Positions 44,322 to 53,660 of a stretch of 54,005 nucleotides of DNA are shown piece after piece. The notes below the pieces were generated by a model, which saw only the letters and a program-made list of their open reading frames with translations, made no database searches and had not been told where the DNA came from. Source of the stretch: JAVBJN01 sp031546985 (GTDB taxonomy: Bacteria; Bacteroidota; Bacteroidia; Chitinophagales; Chitinophagaceae). Position 1 is the first letter of the stretch, and each line of letters begins with the position of its first letter. Where the stretch lies: assembly GCA_031546985.1 (NCBI GenBank), contig JAVBJN010000035.1, forward strand, positions 1-54,005, read 5' to 3'. The translations under genes were made by a program, and so were the position numbers.

Positions 44322-44359
44322 CAAAGTTAACATGTAGGGGCCAATGTTGGCTAATTTAG
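44322..44359. promoter_or_regulatory. Divergent promoters of prfA and the amidohydrolase gene
   Basis: Minus-strand TAACTTTG (44322-44329) and plus-strand TAATTTAG (44352-44359) face away from each other in 72 bp. No clear -33 elements. Confidence 0.45.
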
Positions 44360-44379
44360 CACCACGAAACCTCGCTCTT

Positions 44380-45531
44380 ATGCAAAAAATATCGGCCAGC
44401 GCCATTTTTGATGGTCAAAACTGGCTACCAGAAGGCACCTGCCTGGTAGTATCCGACAACGGAACCATTCTGGATATTACTACAGACCAGACCAATGCGG
44501 TGCATTATCAAGGCATTATATGCCCGGGTTTTGTAAATGCGCACTGCCACCTGGAACTTTCGGGCATGCGGGGCATTATTCCCGAGCATACCGGGCTACC
44601 CGCTTTTCTCAAAGGTGTGATTACCAACCGCAACACACCCGACCCCGAAACCGTAAACCAGGCCATTGCAACGGCCGATGCCTATATGTGGCAGCAGGGC
44701 ATTAGCGTGGTGGGCGATATTTCGAATAATAGCCTTACTGCCGGGGCCAAACAAATAAGCCCTATACACTACCATACTTTTGTAGAAGCCATTGGTTTTA
44801 TACCCCAAACCGCCAGCCGCCAGTTGGAAATGGCATTGCAAACCCGTGCGCAATTCCAGCAACATACCTTGCCAGCCACCATTGTACCACATGCCCCCTA
44901 CTCGGTAAGCACACCCTTGTTCGAAAAAATTGGTGCGCTTAACGAACCGGTATCATCTATCCATAACCAGGAGACCCCGGCAGAGGATGAATTTTTTCGC
45001 ACCGGAGAAGGTGGTTTTAAGGCGTTTTACAGGTTGCTGGGCATCGACACTACAACATACACCCCTTCGGGCAAAAGCTCGCTACAGACCTATTGGAGCG
45101 CGTTTAATCCGCAGCAGCATGTATTGCTGGTGCACAACACTTTTTCATCGGCCAGTGATATTGCTTATGCCCAACAGCAGCAAGCCCGAGTATTCTGGTG
45201 CCTGTGCCCCAATGCCAACCTGTACATAGAGCAATCTCTGCCCGATGTGCAATTATTACGAAAAGAAAACTGCGCTGTTGTGATAGGAACAGACAGCCTG
45301 GCCAGCAACCACCAGCTGAGTGTATTGGCAGAGTTGCAGACGCTGCAACAGAACTTCCAGGATATTCCGGTGGCCGAGTTGCTGCAATGGGCCACCTTCA
45401 ATGGCGCCAAAGCACTAAAAGCAGCCGACCGTTATGGAAGGCTGGAAACAGGCAAGCAACCAGGTATTGTGCTACTCAAAAACGGCACAACCACCGATCT
45501 AAGCCATGCCGTTGCAGAAAGATTATTCTGA
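44380..45531 (+). CDS. Amidohydrolase-superfamily enzyme (deaminase-like)
   Basis: 383 residues from the ATG at 44380 (MQKISASAIF). Metal-binding H55-C-H57 in NAHCHLELSG; HAPYSVS, SSIHNQET and VIGTDSLASN follow in the order of the TRZ/ATZ-type cyclic deaminase group. This group includes aminofutalosine and adenosylhomocysteine deaminases; substrate cannot be assigned here. Its 3' end overlaps the convergent GNAT gene by 9 bp. Confidence 0.88.
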   Translation: MQKISASAIFDGQNWLPEGTCLVVSDNGTILDITTDQTNAVHYQGIICPGFVNAHCHLELSGMRGIIPEHTGLPAFLKGVITNRNTPDPETVNQAIATADAYMWQQGISVVGDISNNSLTAGAKQISPIHYHTFVEAIGFIPQTASRQLEMALQTRAQFQQHTLPATIVPHAPYSVSTPLFEKIGALNEPVSSIHNQETPAEDEFFRTGEGGFKAFYRLLGIDTTTYTPSGKSSLQTYWSAFNPQQHVLLVHNTFSSASDIAYAQQQQARVFWCLCPNANLYIEQSLPDVQLLRKENCAVVIGTDSLASNHQLSVLAELQTLQQNFQDIPVAELLQWATFNGAKALKAADRYGRLETGKQPGIVLLKNGTTTDLSHAVAERLF

Positions 45532-46701
45532 GGTTGTTAGCGAAGGGTACAACGAAGACTTGAACGGATGGCGATCCTGCCAGGTGGGTTTGGTTTGTTG
45601 CATGAACAACCGTTGCGTATACTGCACAATCCACGCAATGGCAGGGTTGCTTACTTTATAAAAATTGTAGAGATACTCAGGCGTGCACCCCAGCACCGCT
45701 TTGGCTTCCAGCGCGGTGCGCCCCATTACGATTCTGGGCATGCCCGAAGCAATAGCATTTTCCAACCCGTGAAACAGCATGTTGAAGTACAATTGCAGCT
45801 TTTTGTTGTGCTCATAATCCATACCCAGGTAGTACATATCGTAAATACCCTCGCCCAGCAATACAGAGGAGTAGGCTACCAACTCGCCGTTGAGGTAAAA
45901 GCCATAAACCTTGTAATCCTCGCCCAGCTGGGTTTTGAGCCGGTCAAAGTATTGCTCGTTCAGGTAGCCAAATGCCACCAGTTGGTTCTCTGCTACCTTG
46001 CGGTATAAGTTATAAATATTGGGTAGTTCAAGAGCCAGCTCCTCGCCGCACAATTCTTTTACCTCCAGCTGCTTTATGCTTTTGCGCACTTTTTTGCTGC
46101 GTTGCAGGTATTTATGTTTTAGTGCTTCTTCATAATCTCCAAACGATTTCCAGTCTTCGGGAATATGCATTTCCATAATAATATCGTTGGGCAAAGAGCG
46201 GTAGCCGCAAGCGTGATTCTGGAAATAAGGCACAAAAATACCCGGGCAGTCTTTTACAAAAACGCCGGTGGCATGGCTAATCTTCAGCACTTTATCGATA
46301 CACCATTCGTATACCTTAAACGCATCGGCAGGTGTGAGCAACGCATTGCTGAATGCAAAACTGGGATGATCGTGGCGAAACAGGTGGCCCGCTACCAAAA
46401 TGCTGGGCTTAATGCAACTGAAATATCCTTTCAGAAAACGGTGCGCCATGGTGGGCTGCTCCGGCACATTGATATGCCCGGGTCCAAAACGGAGCAACTG
46501 GAAATAGGCAATCGCCAATGGCTGCCCGCTCTTCTGGATCACCACATAATAATAGCGGATATCGGGTAAGCCACTTTCTTCGCAAAGCGCAATGGCCTTG
46601 CGGTGCAGCCGTTTTTCCGCTCCTGCTATTTCATCCCATATTTCAGGAATCTCAGAGGCATGGTGGTAAACGGCATAATCCAGCGGCTTGGTAATCTTCA
46701 T
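45523..46701 (-). CDS. GNAT-fold acyltransferase (BioF2/FemAB-like)
   Basis: 392 residues, soluble. A first domain (about 1-170) precedes a basic linker LKHKYLQRSKKVRKSIKQL (about 197-215) and a second GNAT-like domain with VYGFYLNGELVAYSSVLLGEGIYDMYYLGMDYEHNKKLQLYF. This resembles Acetyltransf_6 (PF13480). A minus-strand TACCTTTG at 46722-46729 is its likely -7 box. Possible acyl- or aminoacyl-transfer to a glycan or lipid, inferred from the fold only. Confidence 0.75.
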   Translation of the reverse strand: MKITKPLDYAVYHHASEIPEIWDEIAGAEKRLHRKAIALCEESGLPDIRYYYVVIQKSGQPLAIAYFQLLRFGPGHINVPEQPTMAHRFLKGYFSCIKPSILVAGHLFRHDHPSFAFSNALLTPADAFKVYEWCIDKVLKISHATGVFVKDCPGIFVPYFQNHACGYRSLPNDIIMEMHIPEDWKSFGDYEEALKHKYLQRSKKVRKSIKQLEVKELCGEELALELPNIYNLYRKVAENQLVAFGYLNEQYFDRLKTQLGEDYKVYGFYLNGELVAYSSVLLGEGIYDMYYLGMDYEHNKKLQLYFNMLFHGLENAIASGMPRIVMGRTALEAKAVLGCTPEYLYNFYKVSNPAIAWIVQYTQRLFMQQTKPTWQDRHPFKSSLYPSLTTSE

Positions 46702-46768
46702 ATCGGGAGCAAATAATCTGGCAAAGGTATGGGATTGGCGGATTCCTGTTAGATGGTTCTTTATTCAA

Positions 46769-46892
46769 ACCTGGCAGGATCTGTGGACCACGTATTGGCG
46801 GGACAGGCACTTGACAAGTCTTATCATTTCGCGTTATCGCTCAGCTAGCGGTCTAGTGTAGGCCTGACAGGAGCTACGCACCTGGCAGGCCT
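46769..46892. repeat. Intergenic direct and inverted repeat
   Basis: ACCTGGCAGG occurs at 46769-46778 and 46880-46889. At 46860-46892 AGGCCTG-A-CAGG pairs with CCTG-G-CAGGCCT around a 9-nt loop. No T run follows on either strand, so it is not a standard terminator. Nature unknown; could be a REP-like element. Confidence 0.55.
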
Positions 46893-46919
46893 TTGCGATC
46901 CTTCATTCAACGATTTTCT

Positions 46920-47852
46920 TTATCGCCATTTTTCGTCTATCGAATCCAGTATTGAGAGGTAACTAATGTAACGGTCGGCAGCTATTTTACCGTCTTCGAG
47001 CCCCGCTTTTACCGCGCAGCCCGGTTCGTTAATGTGCAGGCAGTTGTTGAACTGGCAATGCTCCATCATCTCCCGCATTTCGGGAAAATAGTGCGCCAGT
47101 TCTGTTTTAGGAATATCTACAATGCCCAATTCCCTGATACCGGGTGTATCAATAATGGCGCCGCCCTGCGGCAGGTCAAACATTTCGGCAAAGGTGGTGG
47201 TGTGCATACCCTTGCCCGACCATTTGGATACATTTTGGGTTTTGAGCGCTTTCTTTTCGGGGATAAGCAGGTTAATAAGCGATGATTTGCCCACACCGGA
47301 GTGCCCGCTAAACAAGGTAGTTTTATCTTTCAGCAATGCTTTAAAATCTCCGATACCCCGGTTTTCGTTTACCGAAGTAAGCAGAATCCGGTAACCCACC
47401 TCTGCATACATCACAGCCATTTCTTCAAACCGTTCCTGGCTTTTGCCCTTTAAAATATCGGCCTTGTTAAACACCAGTATGGCAGGTATATGATATGCCT
47501 CACAGGTAACCAAAAAACGGTCTATAAACCCCGATGAGGTTCTGGGCTCGGCCACGGTGGCTACCAGCACCGCCTGGTCGAGGTTGGAGGCTACAATATG
47601 CTTCTGGTTCTTGTTGTGGGGAGAAACGCGAACAATGTAATTGTGCCGGTCTGTAATTTCGGCAATCTGGGCGGTTTGCCCTTCTTCATTCTCTACTTCC
47701 AGCGCCACTTCATCGCCCACCGCAATCGGGTTGGTAGAGGTAATGCTGTCGTCTATCTTAAACTTCCCCTTGATCCGGCAGTTCCACCATTGACCGCTTT
47801 CGTCTTTGGCAGTGTACCAGCTTCCGGTAGATTTATATATCCTTGCTCTCAA
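46920..47852 (-). CDS. rsgA: Ribosome small-subunit biogenesis GTPase RsgA
   Basis: 310 residues from a TTG at 47850-47852; no upstream ATG fits. N-terminal OB fold, then a circularly permuted GTPase: G4 NKAD (129-132), G1 GHSGVGKSS (about 183-191), G3 DTPG (235-238). The C-terminal zinc site uses C266, C271, H273 and C279. It helps the late 30S maturation step. Confidence 0.96.
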   Translation of the reverse strand: MRARIYKSTGSWYTAKDESGQWWNCRIKGKFKIDDSITSTNPIAVGDEVALEVENEEGQTAQIAEITDRHNYIVRVSPHNKNQKHIVASNLDQAVLVATVAEPRTSSGFIDRFLVTCEAYHIPAILVFNKADILKGKSQERFEEMAVMYAEVGYRILLTSVNENRGIGDFKALLKDKTTLFSGHSGVGKSSLINLLIPEKKALKTQNVSKWSGKGMHTTTFAEMFDLPQGGAIIDTPGIRELGIVDIPKTELAHYFPEMREMMEHCQFNNCLHINEPGCAVKAGLEDGKIAADRYISYLSILDSIDEKWR

Positions 47853-47910
47853 ACACGTGTAATTAATGGCCTAAAAGTACAATATTCAAATGATTCGGGA
47901 CCTGGACATA

Positions 47911-47947
47911 AAAAAACGGGGATATGCTTGTGCAGCATATCCCCGTT
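47911..47947 (-). terminator. Terminator of the Omp28 gene
   Basis: AACGGGGATATGCT pairs with AGCATATCCCCGTT; minus-strand run of seven T follows. Confidence 0.85.
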
Positions 47948-47968
47948 GGTATCGGTAAGGTTTCCGTA

Positions 47969-48886
47969 TTATTTCATCTTTACTTCTTCTACCTGTAATA
48001 CTTTTTTGGAATCGAAATCGCCACCATCTTCATGCACAAAACCAACTACGTGGCAGCTATCCGGGTTCCAGCCATATTTCATATTGGCCATTGGGCGGAA
48101 ATCGCTGAATTTGTAATGTACTTCCCAAACACGACCAGCTTTACGATCGGGTACAGTAATGTTTACACCATTGTAGGGTGTAAGCATGGTGCGCAGCACG
48201 TGTTTGAAATGGAAATCTTCAATAAAATCTACCGGAGTTTCCTGCACATCTACCATGCCACTCTCGGAAATAAGCAGAGAAAAGTGCAGTGGTTTGCTTG
48301 CGTCTACATCCTGGTTAAAGGTAACGCGTGCCACCACATTCAGTTCTTTCAATGCGTCGTTAAACGTAGGTACAATCTCCACATTTACCGGAGTGGTGGT
48401 ATTGCCCAATTCTGTTGCAATAGCGTTATTCCAGTTGTTGAGCAAAATCATCAACGGGTTATTGGTCACGCCATACCTTGTTCTGTTAAAGTTGGCAGAA
48501 GGCTGGCCTTGCATACCACCGATATAAGTCACCCAGTTGTTGCCAAAAGCCTCATCGGGGCGGAAATCGTAAACGCTCTTGTGACCATCTTTATCGATAG
48601 GCGCCACCAGCGGCATAGGCCAGTGGTAAGCTACTGCTACTACCCTGCCCGGGTTATCGGTCATAGCTTTATCAATAGCCTCTGCACCTTTAGGACAGTT
48701 GGGACATTGTACGCCTGTAGACTCTTCGATCAGCAGTTTTTTAGCCTGTGCCGAAGGAGCCGGTACTACGTATGTGGTATCGTTTACGTTATCGAAATTG
48801 ATAGCCGGACCAATCTCTTCACAGGAGGCAAGCGACATTACGCCTGCCAGGCAACCCAGGGCCAGAATATGTTTCAGATTTTTCAT
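47969..48886 (-). CDS. Omp28-related lipoprotein with CPNC motif
   Basis: 305 residues. Signal peptide with lipobox LASC22. A thioredoxin-like C61-P-N-C64 in STGVQCPNCPKG marks the Omp28 family, followed by a C-terminal beta domain. Outer-membrane or periplasmic redox or adhesin role is proposed for the family but not settled. Cotranscribed with the DUF6029 gene (33-bp gap) and divergent with that gene from a TlpA gene, which also carries a CxxC. Confidence 0.88.
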   Translation of the reverse strand: MKNLKHILALGCLAGVMSLASCEEIGPAINFDNVNDTTYVVPAPSAQAKKLLIEESTGVQCPNCPKGAEAIDKAMTDNPGRVVAVAYHWPMPLVAPIDKDGHKSVYDFRPDEAFGNNWVTYIGGMQGQPSANFNRTRYGVTNNPLMILLNNWNNAIATELGNTTTPVNVEIVPTFNDALKELNVVARVTFNQDVDASKPLHFSLLISESGMVDVQETPVDFIEDFHFKHVLRTMLTPYNGVNITVPDRKAGRVWEVHYKFSDFRPMANMKYGWNPDSCHVVGFVHEDGGDFDSKKVLQVEEVKMK

Positions 48887-48919
48887 TGTCTTCTTTTCAG
48901 TTATTAAAGTTACGTAATC

Positions 48920-50557
48920 CTAGAAGCTTGAGGTTACCATTACTTTTACCCCGCTAAACGCCGGCTCATAACGGCACACACCACCGGTACAGTTAATACC
49001 GTCTACCTGTTTTACATAAGCCAGGGAGAAGCGGTTGGCACCTTTGGTATAGGCAGAGAACACGGTTGGGTAGTGCCTGCCCGAAGGAGACACGCCTTCA
49101 TGTGGTTTTACATTATACATGTCTGATACGGCAAACGACCAATTGGGTGCAATATTGTATTCCACCAGGGCATATAACCAGGAACCGTAATCCTGCTTGG
49201 TATCCATATACTGGAACTCACCACGCACAGAGTTTTTCTTGTTAATCTTATACACCAGCTCCATCATAGGCGTAAGCGCCTTAATCATGGGTACACCTGG
49301 TTTAAGCTGGTATACTTCCTGGTTGTATTCCAGGTATTGCACACTCAGCGTAAGAATTACCTTTTCAATAGAGCGGATCTCTGCCTCGCCATATACCTCA
49401 CGGTACAGCTGGAGGTTATCCAGGCGCTTAATGTCGGTATACGCTGCGTTGAAGGAATAATTGGTACTTGGGTTGTAGAACGCGTCGAAGCTGTAAGCCA
49501 GTTCAGACAAATCCTGCGAAGCAGGGCTGTAACGGCTAATGAGACGCTGCGAGCGCATACGCGCGATGATCGGCTGCCAGTTGATTACACCATTCAACAA
49601 GGTTTCGTTGGGTGAGGTACGCATGGCAAAGTTTTCGGTACGTTTAAACGATGCGTTGATCGCAAACTTGTTTACCCCAAAACCTAAGGTAGAGTATACC
49701 ACATTGCCCGAGAGGTTCTGTAGTTCCTGGTTTCCGGTTTTATCATCCGGTTTCAGAATGGCTTCCTGCGATTTAACAGCACCTTCTACATACCAGGTAA
49801 TAGGCCCGTAGGATAAGGTGTTGTATGCAGTAACGGCATACATATTATATTTAGGTGTAAAGCGCATACCCGTATCCAGGGCGTTAATACTGTTAACCAC
49901 CTGGCTCATAGAGTTTTGGTCCAGGGTACGGTTCAGCACACCGGCACCGGGTGTCAGGTGCAGTTTATCGCCTACCTGCACATCACCTTCGATGTTTAAA
50001 CCTTTGATAATAGGCGCATAAGTGTTAAATGTAATAGGCTGCGCAATTTTTTTCATCTGACCGGTAAACGCTTTCACGTTCCAGTTGTCGTTGAGTTTGT
50101 ACTTCAGGTGAAAGCCAAACAATGCGTTGTCGATAAGCAGACCACGGTCTTCGTAAGCACGAAATAAGATACCGCTACCAATCTGGTCATAAACGTGCCC
50201 TGCCGTAATGGTCAGGTTTTTTACCTGCTGCTGCAGCGTAAGCTGGCCAATACCCTGTGCAGATAAAGCACTGGTTGGGTTTTGCAGGTTGGAGTTGTGA
50301 AAACCGTCGAACCGCACCGTTCCGGTAAATCCTTTGTAGGCGTATCTTAAGTTCAACCACCCCTCACCACCACTCAGGTAGTTGTCGTACAGGGGGTTGT
50401 TACCTGCACGAATGCTGGTATCCCTCATAAAGAAGTTGTAGTTCATCATAAAGTCTCCGGAGAGATTACCACCCTGAGCCGATGCCTCTGTAGTTGCCAT
50501 GTGGGCAAAAAAACCCGCCAGCAACAGCCCTTTAACAGAGGCGTTGATTTTTCTCAT
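48920..50557 (-). CDS. DUF6029-like outer-membrane barrel protein
   Basis: 545 residues from the ATG at 50555-50557 (MRKINASVKG), three codons inside the longest frame. A signal peptide ends near ASA-QG; the mature part is almost entirely amphipathic beta-strands (for example TVRFDGFHNSNLQ, NWNVKAFTGQMKK, KNSVRGEFQYMDTKQDYG) and ends in SSF, an outer-membrane barrel terminus. One C..C pair occurs in NCTGGVCRYEP. DUF6029 is my recollection of the family. Function unknown. Confidence 0.82.
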   Translation of the reverse strand: MRKINASVKGLLLAGFFAHMATTEASAQGGNLSGDFMMNYNFFMRDTSIRAGNNPLYDNYLSGGEGWLNLRYAYKGFTGTVRFDGFHNSNLQNPTSALSAQGIGQLTLQQQVKNLTITAGHVYDQIGSGILFRAYEDRGLLIDNALFGFHLKYKLNDNWNVKAFTGQMKKIAQPITFNTYAPIIKGLNIEGDVQVGDKLHLTPGAGVLNRTLDQNSMSQVVNSINALDTGMRFTPKYNMYAVTAYNTLSYGPITWYVEGAVKSQEAILKPDDKTGNQELQNLSGNVVYSTLGFGVNKFAINASFKRTENFAMRTSPNETLLNGVINWQPIIARMRSQRLISRYSPASQDLSELAYSFDAFYNPSTNYSFNAAYTDIKRLDNLQLYREVYGEAEIRSIEKVILTLSVQYLEYNQEVYQLKPGVPMIKALTPMMELVYKINKKNSVRGEFQYMDTKQDYGSWLYALVEYNIAPNWSFAVSDMYNVKPHEGVSPSGRHYPTVFSAYTKGANRFSLAYVKQVDGINCTGGVCRYEPAFSGVKVMVTSSF

Positions 50558-50608
50558 ATTAGCCAAAGTATTAATTTTGAAGTTTACGAAAATACGAATA
50601 CGTTTATT

Positions 50609-50638
50609 TTTGGCAAGATTTTTTATTACATACCTTTA
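50609..50638 (+). promoter_or_regulatory. Promoter of the TlpA gene
   Basis: TTTG (50609-50612), an 18-nt spacer and TACCTTTA (50631-50638): both elements and spacing fit the Bacteroidota consensus. ATG 22 nt downstream. Confidence 0.75.
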
Positions 50639-50659
50639 GAAACTTAAATAAACAGAAAC

Positions 50660-51160
50660 ATGTTGAAAAAATTCCTCAGTGTAGTAGCGGTAGCATGTAT
50701 CGGCACTGCGGCCTTTGCCCAGGGTGAATTACCTAATACCTCGGTACGTGCACTCACCGGCAAATCCGTTGCATTTAACTCTACAATAGAATCAGGAAAA
50801 GTAACCCTGGTAAGCTTTTGGGCCACCTGGTGCGTGCCTTGCAAAAAGGAAATCAAGAATATCCGCGAAAAAATGAGCGATTGGAAAAAAGAGGTGGATT
50901 TTAACTACATGACCGTTTCTGTAGACGACAGCCGTGCTACAGCTATGGTAAAATCTTACGTAACCGCCCAGGGATGGGACTTCCCAACCTACCTGGACCC
51001 CAACTCCGATCTGAAACGTTCGCTGAACTTCCAGACTGTACCATTTACCCTTATTGTAGATGCTAACGGCAAAATCGTATACCAACACACCGGTTATGAA
51101 GAAGGTGCAGAAAACGAAGTATTCGAAAAACTGAAAGCCGCAGCGGCCGAAAAGAAATAA
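50660..51160 (+). CDS. TlpA-family thiol-disulfide oxidoreductase
   Basis: 166 residues; signal peptide MLKKFLSVVAVACIGTAAFA. Periplasmic thioredoxin fold with FWATWC58-VP-C61KKE active site and cis-Pro loop TVPFTLIVD. Divergent from the DUF6029/Omp28 pair, whose proteins also contain CxxC or Cys pairs; a shared redox role is inferred from this context. Confidence 0.93.
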   Translation: MLKKFLSVVAVACIGTAAFAQGELPNTSVRALTGKSVAFNSTIESGKVTLVSFWATWCVPCKKEIKNIREKMSDWKKEVDFNYMTVSVDDSRATAMVKSYVTAQGWDFPTYLDPNSDLKRSLNFQTVPFTLIVDANGKIVYQHTGYEEGAENEVFEKLKAAAAEKK

Positions 51161-51208
51161 AACACCGCTAACGTTGGTTAACGCCTCGTTAAAGATGAAT
51201 ACCCAATA

Positions 51209-51254
51209 AACGAAGAAAGCTCATCCGGAATAGCGGATGAGCTTTCTTCGTTTT
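51209..51254 (+). terminator. Terminator of the TlpA gene
   Basis: A perfect long stem, CGAAGAAAGCTCATCCG with its complement, loop GAATAG, then TTTTA. Confidence 0.9.
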
Positions 51255-51269
51255 AACTGATTTATCTAG

Positions 51270-51300
51270 TCCCGGGCTTCGACAAGCTCAGCCACCGGGA
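51270..51300. repeat. REP-like palindromic element
   Basis: TCCCGG and CCGGGA enclose GCTTCGACAAGCTCAGCC, which itself can form GCTT/AAGC. The core CTTCGACAAGCTCAG resembles a short palindrome known to me as repeated between genes in many genomes; only one copy is in this window. Confidence 0.55.
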
Positions 51301-51344
51301 TTTGTTTTTCATTTTGTATGCTAACCTGCCTGGTGGATTACTCG

Positions 51345-51361
51345 CGCGGATCAAATCCGCG
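51345..51361. repeat. Short perfect inverted repeat
   Basis: CGCGGAT-CAA-ATCCGCG, 7-bp stem with 3-nt loop, 25 bp before the end of the S9 peptidase gene. Could be part of its terminator region although no clear T run follows. Confidence 0.5.
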
Positions 51362-51385
51362 ATCAGCGATCGGCAAATCAGACAC

Positions 51386-53425
51386 CTACAATGTTTCTTT
51401 CAGCCATTTGAAAAACTCGTACTGCCACACCAAACCGTTTTGGGGTTTTACCACCCAGTGGTTTTCTTCGGGGAAGTACAGCAATTTGCTTTTCAGTCCT
51501 TTCAGTTGCGCGGCCTGGTAAGCTTGCAGCCCCTGCTCAATTGGCACACGGAAGTCGATACCACCCTGGATGATGAGCATAGGCGCCGTCCATTTGTCTA
51601 CCATATTGCTGGGGTTAAACTCGGTATAGCTTTTTTGTGCCGCGGCATTGTTTTTATCCCAGTAAGGGCCACCAATATCGTAGTTGGCAAACCAAAGCTC
51701 TTCGGTAGTGCCATACCAGCTCTTCAGATCAAAAAGACCATCGTGCGCAATAAAGGTTTTAAAACGGCCCTGGTGCAAACCGGCCAGCATGTATACCGAG
51801 TACCCGCCATAGCTTGCACCTACGCAACCCAAACGGCTTTTGTCTACATAACTTTCTTTGGCTACATCGTCTATAGCAGCCAGGTAATCACGCATGGGCT
51901 GGCCACCCCAGTCTTTACTAATATCTTCGTTCCATTTAGTACCCCAGCCCGGCATACCACGGCGGTTAGGCGCTACTACAATATAACCTTGCGCAGCCAT
52001 CACCTGGAAGTTCCAGCGGAAAGAATAAAACTGCGACAAGGCAGATTGCGGTCCACCCTGGCAATACAGCAGCGTTGGATATTTTTTGCTCTTATCAAAG
52101 TCAGGAGGATAGATTACCCAGGCCAGCATGTCTTTGCCATCGGTGGTTTTAACCATGCGGCGCTCTACCTTGCTCATTTTTATGCCTTCGTAAGTCTTGG
52201 TATTTACATGCGTAAGCTGGGTCATAGCGCCTTTCTTGAGGTCTACTACAAAAAGCTCTGCAGCATGGTTCATATCGGTACGGCTCACCACCATTTTGGT
52301 GCCTGCCTGGCCCACAATCGCGTTTACATCAAAATCGCCCGAAGTAACCTGGCGTATGTGCGTAGGCGCACCGCTGGTAATCACCTTTTGCAGATCGGCT
52401 TCGAACAAGTGCTCGGCACCCTGCCAGGGTGCTACGAAATAAATCTTTTTACCGTCTTCACTCCACTTAAAAGAGTTCACGCTGCCATCCCAGGTAGCGG
52501 TAATGTTAATGTTCTTGCCCGTACTGGCATCGTGCAGGATAATGTCGTTCTTATCGGCTTCAAAACCATCGCGGCCCATGCTCAGCCAGGCCAGCTTATC
52601 GCCTTTATCGTTAAACAACGGCCCCAGATCGTAACCGGTTAAGCTCTCGCTGAGGTTGGTTACCTGGCCCGATGCGATATCGTATCGGTATACATCGGTA
52701 TTGGTGCTTTGCGCGTATTCTTTTCCGTATTTTTTCTTGGTTACATACACTACCGCTTTACCATCTGGGCTGAACTGAAAATCTTCGGGGCCGCCAAAAG
52801 GCATGGTAGGACAATCAAAAGGCTGGTCTTTGAGCAGGTCTTTTACATTGCTGATCTTGCCATTGTCATAATCGGCCAGGAACGGGTGCTGGTAGGAGCC
52901 ATCCTCCCAGGTATCCCAGTGGCGGTAGTTCAGATCATCGTAGATCTGTACATTGCTCTTAGTAAGCTCCGGGTAAAAATCTTTGCCTTCTACTTTCTTT
53001 AATTTCACCTCGCGTGAAAAAAGGATCTTGCTGCCATCGGCAGAGATAGAAGCATTAAAGATGGGCTCCTGCTCATTGGTCAGCTGCTTCATATCGCCGC
53101 CATCGGCATTCATTTGCCACAGCTGGCCTTTATACTCTACCAGCAGCTGATCTCTCATAACCGATACAATACGCTCGGCGCTGGGCGTTTCTGTAATACC
53201 TGCCGGCGTGCCGCCTTTAAGGTCAATGGCATATAGATCGCTGCTGCTTTTATTTTCGTTTACATTAGGCCAATTGATGGAGAAATAGACTTTTTTGCCA
53301 TCGGCGCTCATATTTTGTCCGGATACCCGGCCCAGTTTCCAAAGCTGGTCGGGCGTCATGGTTTGCTGCGCCATTGCAGGCATTGCAGCACATACCAATG
53401 AACCCAGCATTAACTTTCGCATCAT
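51386..53425 (-). CDS. S9-family prolyl oligopeptidase (DPP-like)
   Basis: 679 residues; signal peptide MMRKLMLGSLVCAAMPAMA, so periplasmic. A WD-like propeller region (about 30-420) of repeated SxDGKxV and ADG segments precedes the alpha/beta-hydrolase catalytic domain. Catalytic Ser near 538 in GASYGGYS, Asp in QGGIDFRVP, His in ENHWV close to the C-terminus. Likely cleaves short peptides with Pro or Ala at P1 for peptide catabolism. Confidence 0.95.
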   Translation of the reverse strand: MMRKLMLGSLVCAAMPAMAQQTMTPDQLWKLGRVSGQNMSADGKKVYFSINWPNVNENKSSSDLYAIDLKGGTPAGITETPSAERIVSVMRDQLLVEYKGQLWQMNADGGDMKQLTNEQEPIFNASISADGSKILFSREVKLKKVEGKDFYPELTKSNVQIYDDLNYRHWDTWEDGSYQHPFLADYDNGKISNVKDLLKDQPFDCPTMPFGGPEDFQFSPDGKAVVYVTKKKYGKEYAQSTNTDVYRYDIASGQVTNLSESLTGYDLGPLFNDKGDKLAWLSMGRDGFEADKNDIILHDASTGKNINITATWDGSVNSFKWSEDGKKIYFVAPWQGAEHLFEADLQKVITSGAPTHIRQVTSGDFDVNAIVGQAGTKMVVSRTDMNHAAELFVVDLKKGAMTQLTHVNTKTYEGIKMSKVERRMVKTTDGKDMLAWVIYPPDFDKSKKYPTLLYCQGGPQSALSQFYSFRWNFQVMAAQGYIVVAPNRRGMPGWGTKWNEDISKDWGGQPMRDYLAAIDDVAKESYVDKSRLGCVGASYGGYSVYMLAGLHQGRFKTFIAHDGLFDLKSWYGTTEELWFANYDIGGPYWDKNNAAAQKSYTEFNPSNMVDKWTAPMLIIQGGIDFRVPIEQGLQAYQAAQLKGLKSKLLYFPEENHWVVKPQNGLVWQYEFFKWLKETL

Positions 53426-53624
53426 ATAAAGCGTATTTTATTATTCAATCGGATGAAAATTACCGAATTGGGCACAAGATACGAAACCGTGTTCAGGTGA
53501 CGCCCAAGAAATATGTAACGAAATGTTAAGGCTTTGGCAATTTAATGTGTTGCCCACATGCCCTAAATGCAGGCGATTGAATATTTTAACGTTACACCTG
53601 TCGATTAGGTTGAATTTAAATAAG

Positions 53625-53632
53625 TATTTTTG
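53625..53632 (+). promoter_or_regulatory. -7 box of hflX
   Basis: TATTTTTG, a full match to TAnnTTTG, 28 nt before the TTG start at 53661. A TTG at 53610-53612 has only a 12-nt spacer. Confidence 0.5.
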
Positions 53633-53660
53633 CACTTCGTAAATAAAACCATCAAAGCAA

